13,306 bases of DNA from Desulfobacteraceae bacterium (GCA_002899795.1 PPDG01000476.1:1-13306); one strand, 5' to 3'; positions 5,930-12,954 are shown, counted from the stretch's first letter. The notes: generated by a model from the letters alone, not told the origin. Numbers and translations are program-made.

Positions 5930-8420
5930 ATAACATCCCTTTCTTGGCAACGAGGTCGTCGTACGTCCCCATTTCACCTATTCTTCCGGCCTTCATCACC
6001 GCAATCTTGTCATAGCTCTTGATAATGTCAAGACGATGCACCACCGCAATGAGAGTACTTTCACCCTTCCACCTGGTGTCAAGCAAACTCTGTATACGCG
6101 CCTGGGATTTATTATCGAGGGCCGAAGTGGCCTCGTCCATTATCAGAACCCGGGGCGCTTTGAGGAAGACTCTTGCTATGGCCAGTTTCTGGCGCTGACC
6201 ACCGGAGAGCCTGTCACCTTTGCTACCCACCTGGAACTCCATTCCTATTTCAACTATGGTCTCCAGCAAGTCTTCTTCAATAAGAACCTGGATGATGCTC
6301 TGATCGATCTTCTCCTCTGCCTGCGGATTGACGGTTTTCGTCTTTCCGAAGAAGATGTTGTCAAGAATAGTCTGGGAGTAGATATATTTCGAGGCCTGAT
6401 AAAATGTAATAGCCCCGGGATCATCTCTGGAAATATCCTCCTTGAAAAGTGCACGTCCTTCCAATATCAGCTCTTCCAAGATGCTTGGCATCCCAACCAT
6501 TTTGTGTACGCCAGGAATAAAACGCAATGCCAGTCGCAAAAGGCTGGTCCTATCGTCTGGTGAGAAATGATGCAGTTTTGTTTTTGCCAGACGGGTAGAA
6601 AGTGTTTTGTATTCATCCAACTCCTCCGCTCTAATGGGGCTTTGTTCAAAGAAAACCTTTTCAGGCGGCAGATTGCCCAAAATATCCACCGTCTGTCTGC
6701 AGAGCTCTGCGCCAAGAGTTAACAGCGGCCGGGTGAGATCGGCCTTATCCAGAAAGCGCAGAAAATAGTCATTTACGGCCAGGTTTTGCAGGGTATAAGA
6801 CTCTACGTTGGCTGAGCCGAAGGTCAAATTCGCAGCTATGGTAGAGTGGTAAAGATAGTTGTCCTCAGCGAAAAATTCAACGTAATCCGCCAGCTCCTCA
6901 CCAAATTCTCGCTTGAAGTGGTCGCGAACTCGAACAATCTTTGATGCCAAACCCTGGTGCTCATCGTACACCAAGATGGCATTCAGTCCAAAACGGAGAA
7001 CATCCACAAAAATTCCTGTCTGTTGGAGAGCTTCGATCATGTCGTCCAGGGATGGCAGGGCATCAGTCTCGCCTATCTCATCACTACCAAGCTTGGCAGC
7101 GCAAGAGTACAGGATATTATCCTTGATTGTCCCTTCGAACGTAAAGGGCGTCTGGGAAACAAAACCGACGTTGTGAATCACGTCTTTCTTGGACAGATCC
7201 GTCACTTCCTCGCCACCAAGCAAAACATGTCCACCAGTATATTTGTATAGCTGTCCAACACACTGGGCCAAAGTGCTCTTGCCACTGCCGGAGAAACCCA
7301 CCAGGGCCAGTTGCTGTCCTGGTTTCAGTGAGAGATTGATTCCATCGAGCAACTGGATGCCACCTTCGGCCTGAAATGACAGGTCTTTGACCTCTATACT
7401 GCCCTCTAGCTCGTAGGGCTCGCGGTCATCTGGTTCAAGAGCGTGCTCGGACACCTCATCAAAGTATTCCATGGTTCTCTTGTAGCGAACACTCGCGTCC
7501 TGATAAACTTGGTAGAATGCAATAAGCTCTTTCCAGGGATCGTAGATTTTCTCCTGAGCCGAGATAAAAGCGACCAGGGCTCCAAGGTCCAGTCGGCCTT
7601 TGATGGCCAGATAACCTCCCACGATAAAAACGAGAAAAGGGCTCAAGTTATTAAAAAAATTGTTTACTGATTTTACCGAAAACTTATAGAGATTCCAGAC
7701 AATCCTGATTTTGTATAATTTATCAATCATTTTGTCGTATCTGCGGTTTTCAATCCGGTAGGAGCCGTTGCCGTGAATCTCATGAATGCCGCTGATAGCC
7801 TCGCCGATTTTCCCTGAAAGTGTCCTGGTCGTGTCCACCCTGCGTTTGTTGGCCTTGTTAGCTTGCTGCTGCAGTCGGGGGAGCAGAATGAGAACCATGG
7901 GGTATATGCTGAGTGAGATTCCCGCCAGGAGCGGATTGAGCCAAATCAGATAACCAGCAAAAGCGAACAGAGTAAGAATGCTGGCCACAGGGACCCCTAT
8001 TGCCATGCCTACGAACATCCCTGCAGAGGCGTGTTCAGTAACCAGAGACGAAATCACCAAACCAGGCTGGGTCTTTCTGAAAAAATTTAGAGGAAGGGTC
8101 AGAATGTGATGATAGAGGGCCTTTCTCATGTCGGCCAGGGCTCGTTCGCCGATGACATTTTGGAGAGCGCTGATCAGGTATTTTAGTCCCGTGGCGACGA
8201 GGACCGCGGCCAGATAATACCCGCAGTACCAAAACAACATCTGGATTTCCCCAAACCTGATAGCTTCATTGACAATCCTTTTCTGCATTTCTAACGGTAG
8301 GACCCTGGCAAAAACCGTGATCAGGATAACCAGTAACAGGAGCGCTTGAAGCTTAAAACTGCTTGCTAGAATCCATGAAGGGAGAGACCTTTTGACCACT
8401 GGGGTTTCAGTCTTTCTCAT
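5895..8420 (-). CDS. ABC exporter half-transporter (TMD-NBD fusion) with a tripled Q-loop/helical segment
   Basis: 841 residues against about 580-620 for a usual half-transporter. Six predicted membrane spans (about 24-42, 61-83, 133-161, 164-183, 257-275, 279-300) form a type IV exporter TMD. The NBD has Walker A GFSGSGKST (375-383), Q-loop Gln423, signature LSGGQ (738-742), Walker B ending Asp762-Glu763 and H-loop His795, so ATP hydrolysis looks intact. Gln423 and LSGGQ are about 315 residues apart instead of some 60-75. The intervening segment holds three diverged copies of the Q-loop plus helical subdomain (cores at 418-436, 514-532, 671-689). I chose ATG 8420, preceded by GGAGGAG nine bases upstream; GTG 8438 would overlap that site. 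It is first in the minus-strand cluster. The substrate is unknown; it likely works as a homodimer. Confidence 0.93.
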   Translation of the reverse strand: MRKTETPVVKRSLPSWILASSFKLQALLLLVILITVFARVLPLEMQKRIVNEAIRFGEIQMLFWYCGYYLAAVLVATGLKYLISALQNVIGERALADMRKALYHHILTLPLNFFRKTQPGLVISSLVTEHASAGMFVGMAIGVPVASILTLFAFAGYLIWLNPLLAGISLSIYPMVLILLPRLQQQANKANKRRVDTTRTLSGKIGEAISGIHEIHGNGSYRIENRRYDKMIDKLYKIRIVWNLYKFSVKSVNNFFNNLSPFLVFIVGGYLAIKGRLDLGALVAFISAQEKIYDPWKELIAFYQVYQDASVRYKRTMEYFDEVSEHALEPDDREPYELEGSIEVKDLSFQAEGGIQLLDGINLSLKPGQQLALVGFSGSGKSTLAQCVGQLYKYTGGHVLLGGEEVTDLSKKDVIHNVGFVSQTPFTFEGTIKDNILYSCAAKLGSDEIGETDALPSLDDMIEALQQTGIFVDVLRFGLNAILVYDEHQGLASKIVRVRDHFKREFGEELADYVEFFAEDNYLYHSTIAANLTFGSANVESYTLQNLAVNDYFLRFLDKADLTRPLLTLGAELCRQTVDILGNLPPEKVFFEQSPIRAEELDEYKTLSTRLAKTKLHHFSPDDRTSLLRLALRFIPGVHKMVGMPSILEELILEGRALFKEDISRDDPGAITFYQASKYIYSQTILDNIFFGKTKTVNPQAEEKIDQSIIQVLIEEDLLETIVEIGMEFQVGSKGDRLSGGQRQKLAIARVFLKAPRVLIMDEATSALDNKSQARIQSLLDTRWKGESTLIAVVHRLDIIKSYDKIAVMKAGRIGEMGTYDDLVAKKGMLYELIYGKKASI

Positions 8421-8486
8421 AACAGACAACTCCTCCACGTTCTTGATATGATCATAAGATGCGATGATTGCTGATCGAGGTTCTGT

Positions 8487-8515
8487 ATTGTAAACTGCAT
8501 TGTGTTGTTATGCAA
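8487..8515 (-). promoter_or_regulatory. Possible sigma70 promoter for the ABC/CNB/kinase/STAS cluster
   Basis: Minus strand: TTGCAT (8515-8510), 17-bp spacer, TACAAT (8492-8487, five of six). The -35 box is weak (three of six). The leader to the ABC ATG would be about 60 nt. Confidence 0.4.
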
Positions 8516-8540
8516 AAGTTTTTCCTTGTCTTTTAGTGGG

Positions 8541-8606
8541 TTACACCCCCTCCCAGAAGAATCGATTTACCTCCTCGATCCTGCCGCCATTGAAAATAAC
8601 TCGCAT
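8541..8606 (-). CDS. Possible 21-residue peptide in the divergent intergenic region
   Basis: ATG at 8606 opens a short frame (MRVIFNGGRIEE... ending FFWEGV) that stops at 8541, upstream of and in the same direction as the ABC gene. The composition looks protein-like, but the Shine-Dalgarno is weak and the frame overlaps the plus-strand promoter at 8590-8618. It could be a leader peptide or chance. Confidence 0.2.
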   Translation of the reverse strand: MRVIFNGGRIEEVNRFFWEGV

Positions 8607-8618
8607 TATCTTTACAAT
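8590..8618 (+). promoter_or_regulatory. Sigma70-type promoter for the PP2C phosphatase gene
   Basis: TTGAAA (8590-8595, five of six), a 17-bp spacer and TACAAT (8613-8618, five of six). Transcription from about 8625 would give a leader of roughly 125 nt or more before the phosphatase start. It diverges from the ABC-cluster promoter. Confidence 0.6.
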
Positions 8619-8744
8619 ATAACATTAATCTTATACTAGAAATCCGAAAAGGCCATCACCATAAGAGTAGCTCTTCATTACCTTTTTGCCACTTCAGTCC
8701 TGACCATATACGGAGGACAGGTCTGACCTTTTCTGGTAACTCTG

Positions 8745-8811
8745 CCCCCCGTGACTTTGGGGGTAATCGTCCTTGCCGCCTTCCTTGGGGCTTTCGCTTC
8801 GCGAAAGTCAC
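8745..8811 (+). promoter_or_regulatory. Overlapping, mutually exclusive inverted repeats at the phosphatase start
   Basis: Three pairings compete: CCCCC (within 8745-8750) with GGGGG (8759-8763), enclosing the nominal GTG; GTGACTTT (8751-8758) with AAAGTCAC (8804-8811); and CTTTCGC (8791-8797) with GCGAAAG (8801-8807), which shares AAAG with the previous arm. This could mask or expose the start, or be part of the coding sequence. Confidence 0.35.
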
Positions 8812-10193
8812 TGGAACACTCTTTCGTGCTCTCGGCCTCAGAGCCATCTCAGCCGAAGAGACAGTTTTCCCTAGATTTTTTACTGTCTCTGACCGTCGGG
8901 CTCGCTGTAATGATCTTCAATATGGCAGTTTTCAAATTCCCGGTCTCAAGCGGGCTCAAGGTGGTCCTTGGGTGCAGTGTTGCCGGGTTCTTTCTCTCGT
9001 TGGATACGTCTCTGGCCCGGGAACGGGCTGTCATTCAGAAAGTCCTGGCCACAGACATGGTTTTGCCGCCGCCAACGCGCCTTTACCCCATGACCCGGAA
9101 GTTTTCTTTGGTGGCTTTTACCGCCATCCTGTTTGTCTCCGCCATAATCGGCTTGGTAATCTCAGGGGATGTAGCCTGGCTTGCAAAGATTGGACAGAGC
9201 TCCATGTCCGTAACCCAGGCACAGCAAGCGGTAACCTTCGAAGTGTTCTTTGTCATGGCTGTGCTTCTGGTCTGGGTTGTGAACCTGATCATCTCTTATT
9301 CCCGGAACCTGAAACTCCTCTTTGAAAATGAAACCAGTGTTTTGGAAAGAGTCAGCCAGGGTGATCTCACCAGACTGGTCCCGGTGGCCAACAACGATGA
9401 ATTCGGAGTCATCGCAGGACATACCAATACCATGATTGAGGGGCTCAGGCACCGAATAGAGCTTATCACCGCTCTCAAGCTGGCCGAGGAAGTTCAGCAG
9501 AATCTTCTGCCGCAAAAACCGCCTTCCCTGCCGGGGCTTGATATTGCAGGGACTAGTATCTATTGTGACGAGACGGGTGGGGACTATTACGACTACTTTG
9601 AGCTGTCCAACGGCCGACTGGGAGTGGTCGTCGCGGATGTTTCAGGACACGGCGTGGGTGCGGCACTGCTGATGACTACGGCCCGGGCGCTTCTTCGCCA
9701 GCGGGCTGCAATGACCGGTGACCTTGCCCACATTGTTTCAGATGTAAACCAGGAGCTCTTCAGAGACGTGCAGGAAAGCGGTCGATTCATGACCATGTTC
9801 CTGCTGGAGATCCACCCCACTGCCAAAACCCTAGGCTGGGTTCGCGGTGGTCACGACCCGGCCATTTTGTACGATGCCGCGGAAGACACATTCTCTGAAC
9901 TGGCCGGCGAGGGTATGGCCCTGGGGGTGAACAAAAACTTTCAATTTCAAGAATTCACCCGTGAGGGCTGGACTCCCGGCAGCGTTATTATCGTAGGGAC
10001 CGACGGTATTCGTGAAACTCACAATGAAGAGAACGAGATGTTCGGCCTGGATCGTTTACGGGAAGTCATTCGCAAACACGCCGCCGAACCCGCAGAAGAG
10101 ATCCAAGAAGAAGTCATTGACGCCCTTCGCACTTTTCAGGGAGATGCTCCCCAGGAAGACGACATTACGCTGGTTGTGGTCAAGCTTTTATGA
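8751..10193 (+). CDS. Membrane-anchored HAMP-PP2C serine phosphatase (RsbU/SpoIIE family)
   Basis: 480 residues from GTG 8751. The N-terminal half is a membrane sensor: hydrophobic spans at about 42-62, 68-86, 119-138 and 163-183 (a further one possibly at 2-15), then a HAMP-like linker (184-235) and a short coiled-coil. The C-terminal PP2C-type domain starts at LAEEVQQNLLPQKPPSLPG (244-262). Metal-binding aspartates are seen in GGDYYDYF (Asp278), VVADVSGHGVGAAL (Asp296), VGTDGIRE (Asp418) and PQEDDITLV (Asp470/471). Such enzymes dephosphorylate STAS antagonists, here most simply the product of 4454-4786. The start is uncertain: no Shine-Dalgarno precedes GTG 8751, the in-frame stop at 8724 blocks longer forms, and GTG 8826 is an alternative. 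GGAGG at 8712 has no usable start downstream. It is divergent from the ABC cluster. Confidence 0.92.
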   Translation: MTLGVIVLAAFLGAFASRKSLEHSFVLSASEPSQPKRQFSLDFLLSLTVGLAVMIFNMAVFKFPVSSGLKVVLGCSVAGFFLSLDTSLARERAVIQKVLATDMVLPPPTRLYPMTRKFSLVAFTAILFVSAIIGLVISGDVAWLAKIGQSSMSVTQAQQAVTFEVFFVMAVLLVWVVNLIISYSRNLKLLFENETSVLERVSQGDLTRLVPVANNDEFGVIAGHTNTMIEGLRHRIELITALKLAEEVQQNLLPQKPPSLPGLDIAGTSIYCDETGGDYYDYFELSNGRLGVVVADVSGHGVGAALLMTTARALLRQRAAMTGDLAHIVSDVNQELFRDVQESGRFMTMFLLEIHPTAKTLGWVRGGHDPAILYDAAEDTFSELAGEGMALGVNKNFQFQEFTREGWTPGSVIIVGTDGIRETHNEENEMFGLDRLREVIRKHAAEPAEEIQEEVIDALRTFQGDAPQEDDITLVVVKLL

Positions 10194-10329
10194 ACAAGAG
10201 GGGAGTCCAGGAAAAATAAAAAATCCAGGCTCTGAGGACCCGGCTTTAGAGCTGCCCGGGAAGGGGCTACAAAACCGGATCTGGTCACCCCGGTTAGCGC
10301 TCCGCATGAGACTATCAGCTATCATGGAG

Positions 10330-10527
10330 AATGTGAACCGCAGAACAAGAAACCGCAGAATATCGAAGTGAAAAACATTGTATTATTCCCTTAAAAAACT
10401 TCTGCTGTTCGAAATTCCTTGTTCGATATTGTCCTTCGGACTCCCCACCCCGCGGGCGGGTCCCCAGTTTCGATATTCAAAATACAAAACAGGCTGAATC
10501 CCGCTCCAAATACGACCGGAATCAAGG
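10330..10527. repeat. Intergenic mosaic of short repeats with GC-rich hairpin copy C
   Basis: AACCGCAGAA occurs twice at a 15-bp period (10336-10345, 10351-10360), followed by ATATCGAAGTG; beyond 10408 the related texts TTCGAAATT and TTCGATATT appear in the opposite sense. At 10431-10467 lies an inverted copy of the 1909-1945 unit: CCCACCC (10444-10450), loop CGC, GGGCGGG (10454-10460), preceded by GTCCTTCGGACT. It is flanked by exact 9-bp direct repeats TTCGATATT at 10422-10430 and 10469-10477. The stretch 10194-10330 after the phosphatase stop shows nothing I can assign, and no terminator. Confidence 0.65.
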
Positions 10528-10703
10528 TTACAGCTTTAGTTCGCAAGCCCGATCGTGGATCATCTGACCTTTTCGCACTTTATCCAAATCAGTTCTGTTA
10601 TTGATTTCAAAAACAAAATCGACCAGGGACTCATACGTTTCTTGATATTTCAACCTTCTATCTTCCGCCGCAATTTGTGAAACATCCAGGTTAGACAGCC
10701 GCT
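10528..10703 (-). pseudogene. Start-less open frame after the pentapeptide gene (possible gene remnant)
   Basis: On the minus strand a frame runs open for about 58 codons from just after a TAG near 10705, overlapping the end of the pentapeptide gene in another frame, to TAA at 10530-10528. Its translation looks protein-like (DVSQIAAEDRRLKYQE, then YESLVDFVFEINNRTDL, then a charged end), rich in charged residues and evenly composed. It has no ATG, GTG or TTG near its beginning. It may be the tail of a decayed or frameshifted gene. I do not recognise a family. Confidence 0.3.
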
Positions 10704-11539
10704 TCTACTTTTTTCCTGAGCTCTTCGTCCAGCTCAGCACCATGCAAAGTTGCTGCTTTGGAAAGTTGTTTGACCGATAAATTTTTTACCCTCCGAAGGT
10801 TAGCCCAACGCAGGAAAGCTCCCTCTAGGTTTGCCTCGCTAAGGTTGGCTCCCATAAGACTTGCCTTATCCAGGAACGCACCACTGAGATCCGCCCCGGC
10901 ACAATCCGCTCCAATTAAATTGGCTCCTTCCAGAAAGGCCCTGCTCAGGTTTGTGCCTACAAGATCCGCCCCTATCAGCTTGGCTCCGTCAAGCAAGGCC
11001 CAACTGAGATCAGCCCAGCGCAGATTCGTGCCGCGCATATCAGACCCGCGCAGGTTGGCTCGACGAAGATTCGCCCCGCCTCCTCTCCGGTCGGTTCCAC
11101 TGAGATCAGCCCAGCGTATGTCCACCTCGCGTAAGTTGGCCCAGCGCAGGTCAGCCCTACAAAGAATTGCGTCTCGAAGGATAGCTTCACGAAGGAACAC
11201 CCCGCGGAGATCAGCCTCGTTCAGATTTGCCCCAACGAGTTGCGCTCCGTGGAGAATGGCATCGCGAAGGTTCGCCCTGTCGAGCAACGTTTCGCGCAGA
11301 TCCGCCCATCTCAGGTTTGCGGCGCTGAGATTAGCCTCGCTCAGGTAACCCCAGCGCAGGCTGGTCTCACGAAGGTCTGCCCCGCTAAGGTTGGCTCGCC
11401 GAAGGTTCACCTCGCGCAGATCTTTTCCCTGGAGGTTGGTGTCGCTGAGATCTGGCACTATATCTGAATTTTCCAGCCGCCAGCTGTTCCAAGAATCCAC
11501 TCCTTGTTTTAGTTTTTCTACATGCTCTTTTTCGGCCAT
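10691..11539 (-). CDS. Pentapeptide-repeat protein
   Basis: 282 residues. After an N-terminal segment (VEKLKQGVDSWNSWRLEN, 7-24) common in this family, residues about 30-250 are tandem A(D/N)Lxx pentapeptides, which fold as a right-handed quadrilateral beta-helix. Some relatives mimic DNA and protect gyrase, but most have no known role and nothing here points to one. The repeat register breaks once, at 146-158 (ADLSGTDRRGGGANL), where 12 rather than 10 residues separate central leucines. The C-terminus (LDEELRKKVEAAV) is a short charged helix. I chose ATG 11539, with GGGAG about 8-9 bases upstream, over GTG 11554, which would place that site inside the gene. No clear promoter was found. The strongly repetitive codons explain long spurious frames on the other strand. 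Confidence 0.9.
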   Translation of the reverse strand: MAEKEHVEKLKQGVDSWNSWRLENSDIVPDLSDTNLQGKDLREVNLRRANLSGADLRETSLRWGYLSEANLSAANLRWADLRETLLDRANLRDAILHGAQLVGANLNEADLRGVFLREAILRDAILCRADLRWANLREVDIRWADLSGTDRRGGGANLRRANLRGSDMRGTNLRWADLSWALLDGAKLIGADLVGTNLSRAFLEGANLIGADCAGADLSGAFLDKASLMGANLSEANLEGAFLRWANLRRVKNLSVKQLSKAATLHGAELDEELRKKVEAAV

Positions 11540-11828
11540 TGCTATCTCTCCCACTGTTGTATTGCGGTAATGGGCAAGAATCTTAATCAGAGAAAGTGAA
11601 GAATCCGGGCCCTTCGAAGATCCCGCTGTGCAGGGGAGGACCAGGTTTTTTGGAATTCAATAAACTTCGTAAAGGAACGCAACGAATATGTGCAGGTTGA
11701 GAACTGATCTGAAAGAATCTGGGCTGTCGGCCAAGTCGGAAATGTTGCTCGCGGGAGAATCGTGCTGCTTTCAAGTTACAAAACTGAAGTGAGTTATGGC
11801 AAGGAAAAAATGCTTTGAGCCCATTGAA
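11540..11828. other. Intergenic stretch without visible gene
   Basis: Between the pentapeptide gene and the tRNA terminator. No frame has a convincing start and composition. GTGAAGAATCCGGGC near 11597-11611 and TGAAAGAATCTGGGCT near 11710-11725 are loosely similar to the ends of the 3136-3323 element, too degenerate to call. Confidence 0.5.
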
Positions 11829-11860
11829 AAAGGGACTTGTGGTTTACCACAAGTCCCTTT
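11827..11860 (-). terminator. Rho-independent terminator of the initiator tRNA gene
   Basis: A perfect 14-bp stem (11829-11842 with 11847-11860; core AGGGACTTGTGG) around a four-base loop. On the minus strand it ends in a run of five T just past the stem, 10 bp beyond the tRNA CCA. Confidence 0.9.
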
Positions 11861-11869
11861 CATCTAACC

Positions 11870-11946
<77 letters not shown>

Positions 11947-11966
11947 TCAAATTTTTGAGCCTTTAC

Positions 11967-11995
11967 TTTTAACTCTATCTTGACAGAATTGTCAA
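11967..11995 (-). promoter_or_regulatory. Possible promoter for the initiator tRNA gene
   Basis: Minus strand: TTGACA (11995-11990), 17-bp spacer, TTAAAA (11972-11967, weak). The -35 box is half of the palindrome TTGACA-GAAT-TGTCAA (11980-11995). The predicted start would be about 15 nt before the mature tRNA. Confidence 0.45.
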
Positions 11996-12078
11996 GCGAA
12001 GGTTGTAGAATCGAGGCGTAAGGTTCAGGGTAACTTAGAGTCATTGCGCCTTTTGCCTGCACCTTGTGCCCAGTCTTT

Positions 12079-12666
12079 TTATAGGACTCCCTTAGTAGAG
12101 GGTACGCTATCAAGACCAGGCTCTATCTCACATGCGTATCTCAGGGCTCGAGCCCACGACTTGAAAATGGCCTCGATGATGTGGTGGCTGTTGTCCCCAT
12201 AAGAGACATTGATATGCAAGGTGACTCCAGCGTGCAGGGTGAAAGCCCGAAAGAACTCTTGAATGAGCTGGGTCTCGAACTCCCCTACCCTTTCGCTCAG
12301 CTGGGGCACGTTGTAAACCAAGTATGGCCTATTGGACAGATCAACTGCCACCGACGCCAAGGCCTCATCCATGGGAATCAATTGCTGGCCGTATCGCCGA
12401 ATAGACTCTCTCTTGCCCAGAGCCTTGGCGAAAGCCTGTCCCAAACAAATACCTATGTCTTCCACCGTATGGTGTTGATCCACCCAAAGATCACCCTCGG
12501 CCTGCAGTTCCAGATCGAAACGACCATGGGCTGCCAGTAAGGTGAGCATATGGTCAAGAAAACCTACGGAGGTCTTAATCCTACATTCACCACTACCATC
12601 AAGAGCAAGCTTCATGTTGATCTTGGTCTCTTTGGTTTTCCGAGTTATGTTTGCTGTTCTTGGCAC
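12079..12666 (-). CDS. hisB: Imidazoleglycerol-phosphate dehydratase
   Basis: Dehydrates imidazole glycerol phosphate to imidazole acetol phosphate in histidine synthesis; a manganese enzyme that assembles as a 24-mer. 195 residues from GTG 12666, the size of the monofunctional enzyme with no phosphatase domain. Metal-binding motifs are clear: GFLDHML (36-42), [10 protein letters not shown] (63-72), IPMDEAL and [12 protein letters not shown] (158-169), with the usual C-terminal PSTKG. GTG 12666 is preceded by GGAGGAG at good spacing. A longer in-frame TTG at 12759 is rejected, since those bases form the -35 box of the promoter. No other his gene is in the window, so it appears to be a scattered his locus. 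It lies on the same strand, upstream of the tRNA. Confidence 0.96.
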   Translation of the reverse strand: MPRTANITRKTKETKINMKLALDGSGECRIKTSVGFLDHMLTLLAAHGRFDLELQAEGDLWVDQHHTVEDIGICLGQAFAKALGKRESIRRYGQQLIPMDEALASVAVDLSNRPYLVYNVPQLSERVGEFETQLIQEFFRAFTLHAGVTLHINVSYGDNSHHIIEAIFKSWARALRYACEIEPGLDSVPSTKGVL

Positions 12667-12730
12667 CCCATCTCCTCCCGTAATGTCAAAGGTAACCAGA
12701 TCCACGTTCAAACGTACATTGTGGCTGCGA

Positions 12731-12759
12731 ACTATAGGGGAAATATCAAGATCTGTCAA
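12731..12759 (-). promoter_or_regulatory. Strong sigma70 promoter for hisB
   Basis: Minus strand: perfect TTGACA (12759-12754), 17-bp spacer and TATAGT (12736-12731, five of six). Transcription from about 12724 gives a 58-nt leader to the GTG at 12666. Confidence 0.7.
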
Positions 12760-12798
12760 TATTGAGCGCTATAAGAAAAGGATCAAGAATTAGTCACT

Positions 12799-12862
12799 TG
12801 CTTCAACCGCTCAAGTCAATCGAGTCGTTCAAACCGTTCAAGTCGTAGTAGTTGTTCAAATC
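12799..12862. repeat. Short degenerate TTCAAnTCG repeats
   Basis: A run of related strings (TTCAACCGCTCAAGTC, CGTTCAAACCG, TTCAAGTCG, GTTCAAATCG) without exact periodicity. Non-coding intergenic text leading into the REP-like palindrome. Confidence 0.5.
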
Positions 12863-12887
12863 GCGGCTGAAAGCCGCTCCCACAGGA
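12862..12887 (-). repeat. REP-like palindromic sequence
   Basis: Stem GCGGCT (12863-12868) and AGCCGC (12872-12877) around a three-base loop. Read on the minus strand it is preceded by TCCTGTGGGA, giving the TGTGGGAGCGGCTTTCAGCC pattern that resembles REP elements known from several gammaproteobacteria (from memory). Confidence 0.6.
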
Positions 12888-12911
12888 GAATCTCTGTCTT
12901 CTTCTTTTTTT

Positions 12912-12945
12912 AAATCCGAAATCCGCAATCCGCAATTCGCAATCT
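12912..12945. repeat. Near-tandem 7-8 bp repeat
   Basis: Five imperfect units: AAATCCG, AAATCCGC, AATCCGC, AATTCGC, AATC. It sits immediately downstream of the coiled-coil gene stop. Confidence 0.6.
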
Positions 12946-12954
12946 ACACGCTTC

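Noticed and set aside
6036..6563. Plus-strand frame of 175 codons inside the ABC gene
   Set aside because: Antisense to the ATPase motifs of the ABC gene; those motifs fix the minus strand as coding.
10266..10296. Possible terminator for the phosphatase gene (AACCGG ... CCGGTT)
   Set aside because: A 6-bp stem with a long loop and no T-run after it.
10758..11348. Long arginine/serine-rich plus-strand frame opposite the pentapeptide gene
   Set aside because: A by-product of the periodic codons of the pentapeptide repeats; composition is not protein-like and there is no start signal.
11597..11725. Two sequences resembling the mobile-element end
   Set aside because: Only about 13-15 similar bases, in direct rather than inverted orientation; too degenerate to support an element.
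12912..12945. Short repeats resembling a CRISPR array
   Set aside because: Units are 7-8 bp, imperfect and without spacers.
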